Under the pieces are notes generated by a model that saw only the letters and a list, made by a program, of their open reading frames with translations, made no database searches and was not told where the DNA came from. This document shows, one piece after another, positions 9,714 to 19,508 of a stretch of DNA of 64,000 nt. The position numbers and the translations under genes were made by a program. The stretch lies in NCBI GenBank assembly GCA_021531755.1, contig JADYUK010000001.1, positions 186,001-250,000 of the forward strand, given 5' to 3'. The first letter of the stretch is position 1, and every line of letters begins with the position of its first letter. The DNA comes from Hoylesella loescheii. GTDB lineage: Bacteria > Bacteroidota > Bacteroidia > Bacteroidales > Bacteroidaceae.

Positions 9714-11054
9714 GTGAGCAATTCTTTCATTGAACGCATTGCCAGATATATTGAGAGACACATATGCCTCGACAAGGACAAGAAACATCTTGTCGCCCTG
9801 TCGGGAGGTGCTGACAGTGTCGCATTGCTGAGAGTCATGCATGAACTTGGATATCATGTGGAGGCCGCTCATTGCAATTTCCATCTACGTGGCGATGAGA
9901 GCGACCGTGACGAGAACTTCTGCAAGACCCTTACATCGTCTATGGACATCCCTCTCCACATAGCACATTTTGATACCAAGACATACTGTTCCTTCCACCA
10001 TGTCAGCGTAGAGATGGGAGCGAGAGAATTGAGATACGCATACTTTGGCAGACTCATGGACGATATCGGCGCCGAGACCGTCTGTGTCGCCCACCATAAG
10101 GACGACTGTGCCGAGACCGTTCTCATGAATCTTGTCCGTGGAACAGGGCTAAATGGCATGGCTGGCATAAAGCCAAGGAACGGCCGGATATGCCGTCCGC
10201 TGCTCTGCGTCAGTAGAGATGAGATAACAGCATATCTCGACACGCTCGGACAGCAGTATGTCACTGACAGCTCTAATCTTGTGGCCGATGTGAGGCGCAA
10301 TGTAATCAGGCTCGAGGTCATCCCCCTGTTGCGTAAGCTGAATCCGTCCGTTACAGAGAGTATCGCCTCATCGGCGGCCAATATTCTCGGCGCCATACCC
10401 CTTATAGACGAGGCTCTCGGGATGGTGAGAGCGCGGATAGTAGAGGAAAGGACATGGGGCACACGTATATCCATCGGCCGACTTATGGAGACCGCCTCGC
10501 CTGAGTATATCCTCTACGGGATACTGAGAGACTATGGATTCAGGCCAGCCATGGTAAAACAGATTTATGAGAATATAAACGGACAGACAGGGAGACAGTG
10601 GTTGTCTATGGAGTACATAGCCGCGATAGACAGGGGCTATATAGACATTGCGAGGCGCAGGGATACGTTCACGGAGATGACGCTGCCCATTGAAGGCTGT
10701 TATGTGGTTGACGAAGATGCAAGGATAGATATACGGGCGGTTGAGGTTGAAGGAAAGTTCCGTCCAGAGACCGACCCCATGGTGGCGTCGCTCGATGCCT
10801 CGAGGGTGAGGTTCCCCCTGACCTTGAGAAGAGTCATGCGCGACGACAGGTTCATACCATTGGGTATGAGAGGTAGCAAGCTCGTCAGCGACTTCCTGAC
10901 CGACAGGAAGATGAGCATAATAGCAAAACGACGCCAGCTATGTCTGGTAGATGCGGGCGGAGATATCCTCTGGCTTGTGGGGCACAGAATACATGAGAGA
11001 TACAAAATTAGTGGAGACACAATAAAGGCCATTGTCGTGCGTTATATACAGTAG
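9714..11054 (+). CDS. tilS: tRNA(Ile)-lysidine synthase
   Basis: A 446-residue cytoplasmic enzyme that attaches lysine to C34 of the tRNA-Ile CAU anticodon so that it reads AUA. The PP-loop ATP pyrophosphatase motif SGGADS is at residues 30-35, and AHCNFHLRGDESDRDE and HHKDDCAETVLMNLVRGTGLNGM follow, both classic for TilS. The C-terminal about 100 residues form the TilS C-terminal substrate-binding domain (FIPLGMRGSKLVSDFLTDRK-type segment). GTG is the start codon; no ATG-initiated alternative preserves the N-terminal region. Length fits bacterial TilS of the longer type. Confidence 0.96.
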   Translation: MSNSFIERIARYIERHICLDKDKKHLVALSGGADSVALLRVMHELGYHVEAAHCNFHLRGDESDRDENFCKTLTSSMDIPLHIAHFDTKTYCSFHHVSVEMGARELRYAYFGRLMDDIGAETVCVAHHKDDCAETVLMNLVRGTGLNGMAGIKPRNGRICRPLLCVSRDEITAYLDTLGQQYVTDSSNLVADVRRNVIRLEVIPLLRKLNPSVTESIASSAANILGAIPLIDEALGMVRARIVEERTWGTRISIGRLMETASPEYILYGILRDYGFRPAMVKQIYENINGQTGRQWLSMEYIAAIDRGYIDIARRRDTFTEMTLPIEGCYVVDEDARIDIRAVEVEGKFRPETDPMVASLDASRVRFPLTLRRVMRDDRFIPLGMRGSKLVSDFLTDRKMSIIAKRRQLCLVDAGGDILWLVGHRIHERYKISGDTIKAIVVRYIQ

Positions 11055-11188
11055 AGAAGGACAGCATGGCTCCCCCGCCTGAAAATTTCAATGTCCTCTC
11101 CCTGGTCCAATATGAGCGGCAAAGATCCTCCTCTATCCTTGGCATAATCATCAGATATGGGGTAGATGGGTAGATACCCGCCATAATC

Positions 11189-12670
11189 ATGACTAATGAA
11201 AAACGGAAAATGAAAAAAATCGTGATGAGACCCACACTTCTCGTATACACCATAATAGCCGTCTTGTCGATAGCCATGTCATCGTGTATGGACGACGAGA
11301 CATTCACGACATCGCCTACAGACAGGCTTGAGTTCTCTGCCGATACCATACGCCTCGACACGGTGTTCTCGAGAGTGCCGTCGTCAACACGGATATTTTG
11401 GGTCTACAATAATAACCAGAAGGCCGTCCGCTGTCGGACGGTACGTCTCGACAGAGGCAACCAGACAGGGTTCCGCGTCAATGTTAATGGCATATACCTC
11501 GGAGAGACTCAGGGGTGGCAGCTGTCAGATGAGGAGATATTGGGTGGCGATAGCTTGCGTGTCTATGTTGAGGCCACGACACCATATAATGGGCTCGACC
11601 GTCCGCAGAAGGTCAGCGACAAGCTTGTGTTCACCCTTGAGAGCGGTACGGTCCAGGAGGTGGAGCTGGAGGTGTGGTCTTGGGATGCCGATATAGTGAA
11701 CGGCATAAGAGTCAGCAGAGATACCGTCTTGAACTCATCTAAACCCACCGTTGTCCATGGAGACATCCTCGTCGATGAGGGAGCCACTCTAACCATTCCT
11801 GCCGGCAAGACACTGTATATGCATTCTGGAGCGAGGATAATCGTCTCTGGCTCCTTGAAGTGTCTCGGCGAGCCCGGCAACGAGGTAGTGCTGAGAGGCG
11901 ACAGGCTTGACCGCATGTTCGATTATCTCCCGTATGATGGTGTCAGTGGACAATGGGGCGGGATTGTATTCCGTGAGAGCAGCTACGACAACGTCATAAG
12001 CTATACAGACCTCCATGGTGCCTGCGATGCTGTCGTATGTGACTCGTCAGATATCGACAGGACAAAACTCACTATGCATCACTCATCTGTCCATAACAAC
12101 AAGGGCCATGGGCTCTATGCCGATAACAGCCGCCTAACAATCACTAACAGCGTCGTCTCAAACTGTCTCGGCTCATGCCTCTATATAGCTGGTGGAGATA
12201 TCAGTGTCAACGGCTGTACACTGGCTCAGTTCTATCCCTTTGATGCCAACAGGGGCGATGCCTTGAAATTCACTGACACCATAGACACAGCGAAGAGGAC
12301 AATCCGCCGTCTTGATGTCGCCAATTCCATCATAACAGGTTATGCTGACGATGTCATTATGGCTTATCTGGCGGATACAGTGGCCAAGCCATACCGTTTC
12401 TCACACTGTATGCTGCGTACACCAACCCCCTCGGACACAACATGTTTCAAGCGCATCATATGGGAGGATGTCGAGGACACTGTCATTGCAGGATGGAAGA
12501 ACTTCATGAAGGTCGATACAGACCTGTTGCAGTACGATTTCTCTCTTTCCATGTCATCATTGGCCATCGATGCTGCAGACCCATCCACCTCGCCCTCTGA
12601 CGACCGCAATGGGACACAACGCGACAGCAAGCCCGATATGGGGTGCTATGAGGCCATTAGGGAAGAGTGA
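11189..12670 (+). CDS. Lipoprotein with right-handed parallel beta-helix
   Basis: A 493-residue lipoprotein. The hydrophobic N-terminus ends in a lipobox (IAMSSC, then MDDE), predicting a lipid-anchored envelope protein. ATG at 11210 (MKKIVMRPTLL) is an equally likely start. After a beta-sandwich of about 130 residues (DRLEFSADTIRLDTVFSRVPSSTRIFWVYNNN) comes a region with pectate-lyase-like short repeats: DGVSGQWGGIVFRESSYDNVISYTDL, KLTMHHSSVHNNKGHGLYADN, RLTITNSVVSNCLGSCLYIAGG. The C-terminal segment DRNGTQRDSKPDMGCYE is the ending seen in many Bacteroidota beta-helix proteins of the choice-of-anchor type. No catalytic residues can be assigned. Function unknown; it may bind or cut surface polysaccharide. 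Confidence 0.85.
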   Translation: MTNEKRKMKKIVMRPTLLVYTIIAVLSIAMSSCMDDETFTTSPTDRLEFSADTIRLDTVFSRVPSSTRIFWVYNNNQKAVRCRTVRLDRGNQTGFRVNVNGIYLGETQGWQLSDEEILGGDSLRVYVEATTPYNGLDRPQKVSDKLVFTLESGTVQEVELEVWSWDADIVNGIRVSRDTVLNSSKPTVVHGDILVDEGATLTIPAGKTLYMHSGARIIVSGSLKCLGEPGNEVVLRGDRLDRMFDYLPYDGVSGQWGGIVFRESSYDNVISYTDLHGACDAVVCDSSDIDRTKLTMHHSSVHNNKGHGLYADNSRLTITNSVVSNCLGSCLYIAGGDISVNGCTLAQFYPFDANRGDALKFTDTIDTAKRTIRRLDVANSIITGYADDVIMAYLADTVAKPYRFSHCMLRTPTPSDTTCFKRIIWEDVEDTVIAGWKNFMKVDTDLLQYDFSLSMSSLAIDAADPSTSPSDDRNGTQRDSKPDMGCYEAIREE

Positions 12671-12799
12671 CCTCTCTCTACCCCTCCCCGCCTCTATGTT
12701 CAAGCTCATAGGGGGGTAGACAATGGTAATCGCCCTCCCCAAAAAACATCTCTCTCTCCACATCTGTGGATAATAATCCACTCTCAATCATTATGCCGT

Positions 12800-13297
12800 A
12801 TGAAGAATATCGAACTTGTAACCCATATAACAGCCTTCTCTCTCGACGAACTGGAGCGTTCAGACAGAGAGCTTGTTGAGCAGGCAATATTGTCGACAGC
12901 TAACGCCTACTCCCCATATTCCCATTTCAGCGTCGGGGCATGCGTCCGCCTCTCTGATGGCAGCCTCATGACAGGAGCTAACCAGGAGAATGCCGCCTAT
13001 CCGTCAGGACTCTGTGCCGAGCGGACGGCCATCTTCTCAGCACAGGCACAGCATCCGGAACTCCACATCACGGCGATAGCTATAGCAGCGCGTGATATCA
13101 ACGGGTGCCTCACCCGCAAGCCAGTCACCCCATGTGGTGCATGCCGCCAGGTCATGATAGAGATAGAGCAACGTTACAAACGGAGTATGAGAGTCTTGCT
13201 TTATGGCGAGGATACTGTGCTGGCCATCGACAGCGCCTCTGACCTGCTCCCCCTCTCGTTCGCCGGCGATGATATGAATCCGCAGGCCACGGCGTGA
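12800..13297 (+). CDS. cdd: Cytidine deaminase
   Basis: A 165-residue enzyme that hydrolytically deaminates cytidine and deoxycytidine to uridine forms in pyrimidine salvage. The zinc site is complete: Cys72-Ala-Glu74 (LCAERTAIFSA) supplies the first ligand and the catalytic glutamate, and Cys112 and Cys115 (PCGACRQV) the other ligands. The substrate loop GANQENAAYPSG is also present. This is the homotetrameric short form. It is about 25 residues longer than Bacillus Cdd because of the N-terminal extension (MKNIELVTHITAFSLDEL), which is common in Bacteroidota. It stands 130 bases after the lipoprotein gene and 120 before the metallo-hydrolase gene. Confidence 0.96.
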   Translation: MKNIELVTHITAFSLDELERSDRELVEQAILSTANAYSPYSHFSVGACVRLSDGSLMTGANQENAAYPSGLCAERTAIFSAQAQHPELHITAIAIAARDINGCLTRKPVTPCGACRQVMIEIEQRYKRSMRVLLYGEDTVLAIDSASDLLPLSFAGDDMNPQATA

Positions 13298-13417
13298 TAC
13301 CCCCTGCTTATTATCAATGGCATAAAAATGTTGGTTTCTCTACATACCAGAAACAGAATAATAAACAGATAAATTAGCGAGCCCATACCCTGGTTTGCCC
13401 AAAATTTTAGTTAGAAG

Positions 13418-14221
13418 ATGCTGAACTTCATTTGTTTCGGAAGCGGAAGTAGCGGGAATTGCTATTTCTTATATACCGAGACATCTGGCATATTGATAGA
13501 TGCCGGATTAGGATTACGGACCCTCAAGAAACGCTTTGCCGATTACGGACTTAGTCTTGAGCATATTAAAGCAGTCCTTATAACACATGACCACGCCGAC
13601 CATGTCAAGTCAGTCGGGTCGCTATCGTCAGACCTCTGCCTGCCTGTCTATGCCACCCGCCGAGTGCTGAAGGGCATTGAGGACAACTGTTGCGTGCGAA
13701 AAAAGATACGCCCCGGCTATGAGCGCAAGATAGAGTATGCGGAGACGTTCTCCGTCTGTGGTCTCGATGTGACATGTTTCCATGTCCCACACGACAGTGT
13801 TGACAATGTAGGATATGAGATACGCTATGGCGATGTTGTGTTCTGTCTCATCACAGATGCTGGATATGTCACAGAAGACATGAAGCTCCATATCCAGAGA
13901 GCCAATTATCTCGTCATAGAGGCTAATTACGAGACGGAACGCCTCGCCCATGGACCCTACCCCGAACATCTGAAACGGCGCATAGCAAGCGATAGCGGAC
14001 ACCTCTCAAACACAGACTGCGCGATAGCTTTGGCTGAGAACGCCACACCGTCGCTCAGACATGTATGGCTGGCACATCTCTCTGAGGAGAATAACCATCC
14101 CGAGCTTGCACGCAAGACTGTCGAGCAGAAACTCCGGGAGTATGGGATAATTGCAGGAAAGGACTTCCTGCTCGATGTGCTGAAACGCAAGACACCATCA
14201 GAACCTGTCCCGCTTGTATGA
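13418..14221 (+). CDS. MBL-fold metallo-hydrolase, YycJ/WalJ type
   Basis: A 267-residue cytosolic metallo-beta-lactamase-fold protein. The opening FGSGSSGNCYFL, the metal motif THDHADH (residues 56-62), HVPHDSVDNVGYEI, LITDAGYVTEDM and the closing HLSEENNHPELA identify the YycJ (WalJ) subgroup. Members are linked to DNA processing (5'-3' exonuclease-like activity reported for the Bacillus protein) and cell-wall/DNA replication coordination. Length is typical. The gene is not beside a WalRK system, as expected for Bacteroidota. No signal peptide is present. Confidence 0.92.
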   Translation: MLNFICFGSGSSGNCYFLYTETSGILIDAGLGLRTLKKRFADYGLSLEHIKAVLITHDHADHVKSVGSLSSDLCLPVYATRRVLKGIEDNCCVRKKIRPGYERKIEYAETFSVCGLDVTCFHVPHDSVDNVGYEIRYGDVVFCLITDAGYVTEDMKLHIQRANYLVIEANYETERLAHGPYPEHLKRRIASDSGHLSNTDCAIALAENATPSLRHVWLAHLSEENNHPELARKTVEQKLREYGIIAGKDFLLDVLKRKTPSEPVPLV

Positions 14222-14549
14222 TATTGGCATCTTGTGTGTGAGAAAGGCGGCGGTGTGTGCCAGATGTCTCTACTTTTCTCCCCGTACCCCCCCCCACGAT
14301 AGAGAGGAGGCGTATCAAATAGAGTCGCCACGCGCCATGTACCACTCCACAAGCTTGCCTACCATATTACCCCCCCCCCCATAGCAGACAAGGGAAAGAA
14401 GCATAATGGATATTCTCCGCAATATCTATACTTCATATTATAATTGTCCCGATAAACCTGACGTAACTTATCCTAAAGTCTCACTGGACAGTTATGGGAT
14501 AAATCCAATTAAAAATAATATTGCTACCTATAAAAACATCTACGATAAT
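14222..14549. other. Non-coding spacer with an 11-base C tract
   Basis: This 328-base spacer holds no supportable gene. It contains a C8 run near 14288 and an uninterrupted C11 run at 14370-14380, about 170 bases before the start of the next gene. The frame of the downstream gene remains open back to 14406, but those residues do not look like the start of an exported protein. The C11 tract could slip and alter promoter spacing. Confidence 0.5.
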
Positions 14550-16058
14550 ATGAGAAAGAAACGAATGCCTCTCATGCTGACAATGCTATTATTATCTCTC
14601 ATCGTGCCCTCTGCCGCTTCTTCGCAAGCGAAGAGGGAGTTCCGCGGTGCATGGATACAATGTGTAAACGGCCAGTTCCTCGGCATGTCGACAGAGCGGA
14701 TGCAGCAGACCCTTGCAAACCAGCTTGATGTGTTGAAAGCCGATGGCTGCAATGCTATCATCTTCCAGGTGCGTCCGGAGTGTGATGCGCTCTATGACAG
14801 TAAGCTCGAGCCATGGAGCCGTTTCCTGACAGGACGCCAGGGACAACGCCCTGAACCATATTGGGACCCTCTCAGATGGATGGTTGCGGAGTGTCACAAG
14901 CGTGGCATGGAGCTACACGCATGGATAAACCCATATCGCGCGAAGACAAAAACGACACGTGAGTTATCTCCCAGCCATATCACCATGCGCCATCCCGAGC
15001 GTGTCTTCTCGTATGACGGGCAGATGATTCTCAACCCCGCACTCAGTGAGAACCGCCAGTATATATGTGACGTTGTCAGGGATATTGTATCACGCTACGA
15101 TATTGACGGCCTGCACATGGACGATTACTTCTATCCTTATCCGGCAGCGGGACAAACCATTCCGGACGCTGCTGACTACCGCCGTGACAATAACGGCATC
15201 AATAATATCGCCGACTGGAGACGGTATAATGTGAGCATGTTCGTCAAAGAGGTCAGTGATGTCATACACCGGACAAAACCCTGGGTGAAGTTTGGTATCT
15301 CGCCATTCGGCATATACCGTAACATCGCCAGCGACCCGCAGAATGGGTCGCGGACAAAGGGGCTGCAGAATTATGACGACTTGTATGCCGATGTACTACT
15401 GTGGGTCAATAACGGTTGGATAGACTACTGTGTCCCCCAACTATACTGGCAGATAGGCCACCCCACAGCTGACTATGCTGAGCTGATAGCATGGTGGAGC
15501 AGGTACTGCTCGAAGCGCCCCCTCTTCATAGGAGAGGACATAGAACGCACAGCGAAATATCCCGACCCCAATAACCAGAATCAAAACCAGATGGCACCGA
15601 AGATGGCGCTACACCGCAAGATGCGGAATGTTCATGGGACTGTGTTGTGGTATGCCAAGGCTGCAGTCGACAACATCGGAAACTACGGCAAGATGCTGCG
15701 CGAGGTCTATTGGAAGACTCCAGCTCTACAGCCACGCATGACATTCATCTCGTCGAAGACACCGGGTAAAGTGAAAAAGGTCAAGGCCATGGATATAGAC
15801 GGCAAGAAGGTGCTCTTCTGGACTGCTCCCAAGGCCTCGTCATGGGAAACCACCCCCACCCGCTATGTCGTGTATGCCTTTGACAAAGGACAGAGGGTCG
15901 ACACGGAGAATCCTGCGAACATCATGGCAATAACGTCCGACACATTCATCGACCTCCCTGAATACACCAGCAAATGCAAGAAAGTTTATGTCGTGACAGC
16001 ACTCAACCGTATTGACAATGAGTCGAAGGCTGTCAAGAAGAAGGTAAGCTTCAAGTGA
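14550..16058 (+). CDS. GHL10-family glycosyl hydrolase (DUF187/YngK-like), exported
   Basis: A 502-residue protein; start at 14550 gives a signal peptide (MPLMLTMLLLSLIVPSAASSQA) directly followed by REFRGAWIQCVNGQF, the usual opening of the family. The TIM barrel shows VLKADGCNAIIFQVRPECDALY, GMELHAWINPYR, DIDGLHMDDYFYPYP (paired Asp residues at the barrel end) and WVKFGISPFGIYRN. A fibronectin-III-like module of about 90 residues closes the protein (GKVKKVKAMDIDGKKVLFW). Family members include glycoside hydrolases acting on polysaccharide or peptidoglycan-related glycans (GH179-like); the substrate here cannot be read. It probably acts in the periplasm or at the cell surface. Confidence 0.9.
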   Translation: MRKKRMPLMLTMLLLSLIVPSAASSQAKREFRGAWIQCVNGQFLGMSTERMQQTLANQLDVLKADGCNAIIFQVRPECDALYDSKLEPWSRFLTGRQGQRPEPYWDPLRWMVAECHKRGMELHAWINPYRAKTKTTRELSPSHITMRHPERVFSYDGQMILNPALSENRQYICDVVRDIVSRYDIDGLHMDDYFYPYPAAGQTIPDAADYRRDNNGINNIADWRRYNVSMFVKEVSDVIHRTKPWVKFGISPFGIYRNIASDPQNGSRTKGLQNYDDLYADVLLWVNNGWIDYCVPQLYWQIGHPTADYAELIAWWSRYCSKRPLFIGEDIERTAKYPDPNNQNQNQMAPKMALHRKMRNVHGTVLWYAKAAVDNIGNYGKMLREVYWKTPALQPRMTFISSKTPGKVKKVKAMDIDGKKVLFWTAPKASSWETTPTRYVVYAFDKGQRVDTENPANIMAITSDTFIDLPEYTSKCKKVYVVTALNRIDNESKAVKKKVSFK

Positions 16059-16234
16059 TGCCGACAAGCCACACAATAGTTTCATTTCTGTGACCCGTTG
16101 GCAATCTTCTATCTAGGCATAAACCCATGACATGAAACACCATGCAAGACAATGGGGGGTGAGGACAGGAAAGCGCTTACAGCTTTCCCGCCCGCGATAT
16201 ACACTTACTTATTAATAAAGATAACTCAAGTTTT

Positions 16235-16375
16235 GCATGTCAGTTAACATGCTGTCAGTAAACAAGTTGACGAGTAAACATAGTTGATGAGTTAACTGGC
16301 AGCATGAGTAATAACTCGTTAACTACCCAGAACCCGTTTACTTGCCAGTTCGTCAACTATTCTCAAGTTGACTAA
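16235..16375. repeat. GTTAAC/GTTGAC/GTAAAC-type short repeat array
   Basis: About ten copies of a degenerate hexamer pair (GTTAAC, GTTGAC, GTAAAC and complements such as GTCAAC) are spaced roughly 10-14 bases apart and end 30 bases before the 5'-nucleotidase start. The same type of sequence recurs at 18526-18600 just before trmD. The adjacent 16168-16188 carries a small GGAAAGC hairpin without a T tract. No gene is visible in 16059-16406. Confidence 0.65.
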
Positions 16376-16406
16376 TTGCGAAACTTAAATAAAGATACCA
16401 GTTATA

Positions 16407-18152
16407 ATGAGAAATCATTTGTTGTCTGCAATATTACTGCTCCTGATGATATCCACTCCAGCCCTGTCGCGCCCGAAGACAATAAGGATAGACATCGTCG
16501 CCACGACTGATGTCCATGGCAGCTTCTTCCCCATTGATCATGTGACCAATCGTCCGGTATCTGGTGGAATGTCAAGGGTAGCCCATTATGTGGACAGTCT
16601 CCGTAAAGCCAATCCTGACGGTGTCATACTGCTTGATAATGGGGACATCCTCCAGGGCCAACCACTGTGCTATTTTTTTAACTATCTTCATCCGGAACGT
16701 GAGAATATTGCATCCTCGTGCCTTAATTACCTCCGTTATGATGCCATAACATGGGGCAATCATGATATTGAGACAGGGCATGACGTGTATGACAAATTCC
16801 GCAAGGAGACAACATGTCCGGCACTTGGGGCGAATATCATACGCCGCGATACAGGAACTCCATATCTTAATCCATATACGATTATAGAGCGACGGGGCGT
16901 CAGAGTAGCGGTCATAGGACTTTTGACAGCAGCTGTGCCATACTGGTTGCAAGAGGAGAAATGGAGCGGTATGTATTTCGAGAATACTCTTAAGGCAGCA
17001 CGCCACTGGGTAGAGTATGTCAAGACTGTGGAGAAACCAGACATCATAGTAGGTCTGTTCCATTCAGGACTTGAGGGTGGCATAAGCACTCCGGATTATG
17101 AGGAGAATGATGTTATGCGTATAGCGCGTGAGACGGGTGGCTTTGATATCATATTCTTCGGACATGACCATCGTAGCCATATATCTCGTGTGACGGGACC
17201 TGACCAGAAGAGTGTACTGCTGCTCAATTCTGCCAGTCAGGCAAAATATCTGTCGAAAGTGACCGTAACGATACAGAAGAAGCGTCGTCGTGTTGTAGGA
17301 TGTGACATAAAGGGAGAGATTGCCGATATACGCAACATCCCTGTCGATGAAGCGTATATGAGCCATTTTGCCGCAGCTGCCGATGATGTTGCAGCATGGT
17401 CACAACGAAGGATAGGACGGACAGAGACCACGCTCCGTTCTGCCGACTGCTTCTTTGGCTCCTCAGCATTCACCGACCTTATGCATAACCTGCAGCTGAA
17501 GTTGACTGGAGCCGATGTGTCTATCGCTGCGCCTCTGACTCTCAATACAGTTATAGAGAGAGGCGATATCACGGTGGCAGATCTTTTCAAATTATACAGG
17601 TTTGAGAATACTTTGTACACTATGCGTATGACCGGACGTGAGATTCTCAGACACCTTGAGATGTCATATGACCTGTGGACGAACACCATGCGGGGACCTG
17701 ACGACCATATCATGCGTCTTGACTCGCTGTCTGTTAATGACAACCAACGTGAAGGCTTCGCTCATCCATTCTATAACTTCGACTCGGCAGCAGGCATTGA
17801 CTATGTTGTCGATGTCACTAAGCCCTATGGGGAGAAGGTCTCAATCATCGGTATGTCCGACGGTACACCGTTCTCGCTCGACAGACAATATAATGTAGTG
17901 ATGAATAGCTACAGGGCTAACGGTGGTGGAGAACTCATAACACGAGGTGCTGGCATACCGAGAGACAGCATCGAAAGCCGTATCATAAAACGTTCTGACA
18001 AGGACTTCAGATTCTATCTCATGCAGGAGATAGAACGTCTGGACGTTATTGCCCCACGCCCGAATGAGAATTGGCGATTCATACCAGACGAGTGGACAGT
18101 ACCCGCATTAAGGCGTGACCGTCAGCTTCTTTTCAACTCACCACACCGTTAG
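16407..18152 (+). CDS. Exported 5'-nucleotidase / 2',3'-cyclic phosphodiesterase family
   Basis: A 581-residue UshA-type enzyme with a signal peptide (LLSAILLLLMISTPALS). The calcineurin-like phosphoesterase domain has all five metal motifs: TTDVHG (Asp35, His37), DNGDILQG, WGNHDIETG, FHSGLEGG and FGHDHRS. The 5'-nucleotidase C-terminal domain follows (ITVADLFKLYRFENTLYTMRMTGREI), with the substrate-clamp NSYRANGGGELI. It would dephosphorylate extracellular nucleotides in the periplasm for salvage. Length matches the family (550-600). It precedes a large repeat array, and no partner gene is apparent. Confidence 0.93.
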   Translation: MRNHLLSAILLLLMISTPALSRPKTIRIDIVATTDVHGSFFPIDHVTNRPVSGGMSRVAHYVDSLRKANPDGVILLDNGDILQGQPLCYFFNYLHPERENIASSCLNYLRYDAITWGNHDIETGHDVYDKFRKETTCPALGANIIRRDTGTPYLNPYTIIERRGVRVAVIGLLTAAVPYWLQEEKWSGMYFENTLKAARHWVEYVKTVEKPDIIVGLFHSGLEGGISTPDYEENDVMRIARETGGFDIIFFGHDHRSHISRVTGPDQKSVLLLNSASQAKYLSKVTVTIQKKRRRVVGCDIKGEIADIRNIPVDEAYMSHFAAAADDVAAWSQRRIGRTETTLRSADCFFGSSAFTDLMHNLQLKLTGADVSIAAPLTLNTVIERGDITVADLFKLYRFENTLYTMRMTGREILRHLEMSYDLWTNTMRGPDDHIMRLDSLSVNDNQREGFAHPFYNFDSAAGIDYVVDVTKPYGEKVSIIGMSDGTPFSLDRQYNVVMNSYRANGGGELITRGAGIPRDSIESRIIKRSDKDFRFYLMQEIERLDVIAPRPNENWRFIPDEWTVPALRRDRQLLFNSPHR

Positions 18153-18169
18153 ACGTGTGTCAATCACAA

Positions 18170-18525
18170 GGATTTTCAAAGATGTTTCTTTGTCCCGAGA
18201 CTTGTCCTTTGGACCCACTGACCAACGGGAAGTAATTATCGAATTAATCTTCACATGGAGATTTCTTTGTCCCGAATTATCGAATTAATCTTCACACGGA
18301 GTTCCACGGAGCATCACGGATTTATATATCTTGTCATGAATTCGCAAATTCGACAATTCGTGATAAAGAAAAACATCCGTGGTCATCCGTGATAATCCGT
18401 GTGATAAAGAAAAATTCGACAATTCGCAAATTCGGGATATAAAGAAAATTCGTGATTCTCCGTGACCATCCGTGTGATAAAGATAATACGTGATAAAGAA
18501 ATAAACTGGTGACATTCCGTGTGAA
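18170..18525. repeat. CACGGA/AATTCG modular dyad array 1
   Basis: The spacer after the 5'-nucleotidase stop is built from repeated CACGGA or TCCGTG boxes, AATTCG or CGAATT boxes, and linkers such as TTTATATATCTTGTCATG and TGATAAAGAA. CACGGA boxes on one side and TCCGTG boxes on the other flank central AATTCG boxes, giving long imperfect dyads. It is an inverted, closely similar copy of the array at 21178-21546: 18208-18245 matches 21488-21525 perfectly over 38 bases in inverse orientation. Short open frames inside are repeat translations, not genes. Confidence 0.85.
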
Positions 18526-18600
18526 AAGCCGTCAACTCCTAAACTATCCAGAACTCGTAACCTTGTCAACTTGTTAGCTATTCGCAAGTCATCAACTTGC
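18526..18600. repeat. GTTAAC-type short repeat, second copy
   Basis: Short segments such as GTCAACT, CCAGAACTCGTAAC, GTCAACTTGTTAGC and ATCAACTTG repeat here. They match the style and wording of the 16235-16375 array, including the shared CCAGAAC-CGT segment. Both arrays end 20-30 bases before a start codon (here trmD). Confidence 0.55.
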
Positions 18601-18622
18601 AGAACTTAATCACAATAAGAAT

Positions 18623-19300
18623 ATGCGTATAGATATCATAACGGTTTTGCCCCAGATGGTCGAGCCATTCATGAACGAGAGCATTGTTGCACGGGCCCAG
18701 AAGAAAGGACTCGCCGAAATCCATATCCATAACCTGCGCGACTATACTCTCGACAAGTGGCGTCGTGTTGACGACTATCCCTATGGAGGCTTTGCGGGTA
18801 TGGTGATGCAGATAGAACCTATCGACCGCTGTATAACCCATCTGCGTGAAGAACGAGACTATAACGAGATCATTTTCACATCGCCTGATGGAGAGCGTTT
18901 CACTCAGCATACTGCCAATGACCTCTCTATGATGCAAAATATTATCATCCTCTGCGGACATTACAAAGGCATTGACCAGCGTGTTCGTGACCATCTTGTG
19001 ACACGTGAGATTTCTGTCGGCGACTATGTCCTAACGGGTGGTGAGCTCCCTGCTGCCATCATCACCGATGCTGTCGTGCGCCTCATACCTGGTGTCATTG
19101 GCGACGAGCAGTCAGCGTTCTCCGATTGTTTCCAAGACGATATACTCTCAGCTCCTATCTATACCCGTCCGGCTGAATATAAGGGCTGGCGTGTCCCTGA
19201 CATTCTTCTTTCCGGACATGAGGCGAAGATAAAGGAATGGGAGATGGAACAGGCTATGGAGCGCACACGACGCCTCCGTCCTGATCTCCTTGGCGAATGA
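18623..19300 (+). CDS. trmD: tRNA (guanine37-N1)-methyltransferase
   Basis: A 225-residue SPOUT methyltransferase that makes m1G37 in tRNAs reading CNN and some other codons, preventing +1 frameshifting. Family signatures: [16 protein letters not shown] at the start, [14 protein letters not shown], then the trefoil-knot SAM site [12 protein letters not shown], and [16 protein letters not shown]. The catalytic Asp lies in the ...SAFSDC segment. In many bacteria it sits with rpsP-rimM-rplS; here it stands alone between repeat arrays, which is usual for Bacteroidota. Length is slightly short of the E. coli protein (255) because of a shorter C-terminal domain. Confidence 0.97.
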   Translation: MRIDIITVLPQMVEPFMNESIVARAQKKGLAEIHIHNLRDYTLDKWRRVDDYPYGGFAGMVMQIEPIDRCITHLREERDYNEIIFTSPDGERFTQHTANDLSMMQNIIILCGHYKGIDQRVRDHLVTREISVGDYVLTGGELPAAIITDAVVRLIPGVIGDEQSAFSDCFQDDILSAPIYTRPAEYKGWRVPDILLSGHEAKIKEWEMEQAMERTRRLRPDLLGE

Positions 19301-19508
19301 CAATATATGCCCGGCGGCTACTCTTCATCATATGCCTCGCACATCCCATCTAATGCGCCGGATGGTTTGATGGAGGCACGAAATGATTGGGGACTCTTGT
19401 AGTTATATACCTTTCCATACATCAATATATAATATGAGAGTCTCAGAACGCTACCATCCTCTCCACCTGATTATTTTATACTAATCTTAAGCACAAATAT
19501 ACAAAAAA

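Noticed and set aside
18285..18587. Similar small proteins encoded inside the CACGGA/AATTCG arrays (I-S-R-I-C-E-L and N-Y-R-I-like words)
   Set aside because: They recur only because the underlying DNA repeats; frames shift between arrays and there is no conserved start or ribosome site.
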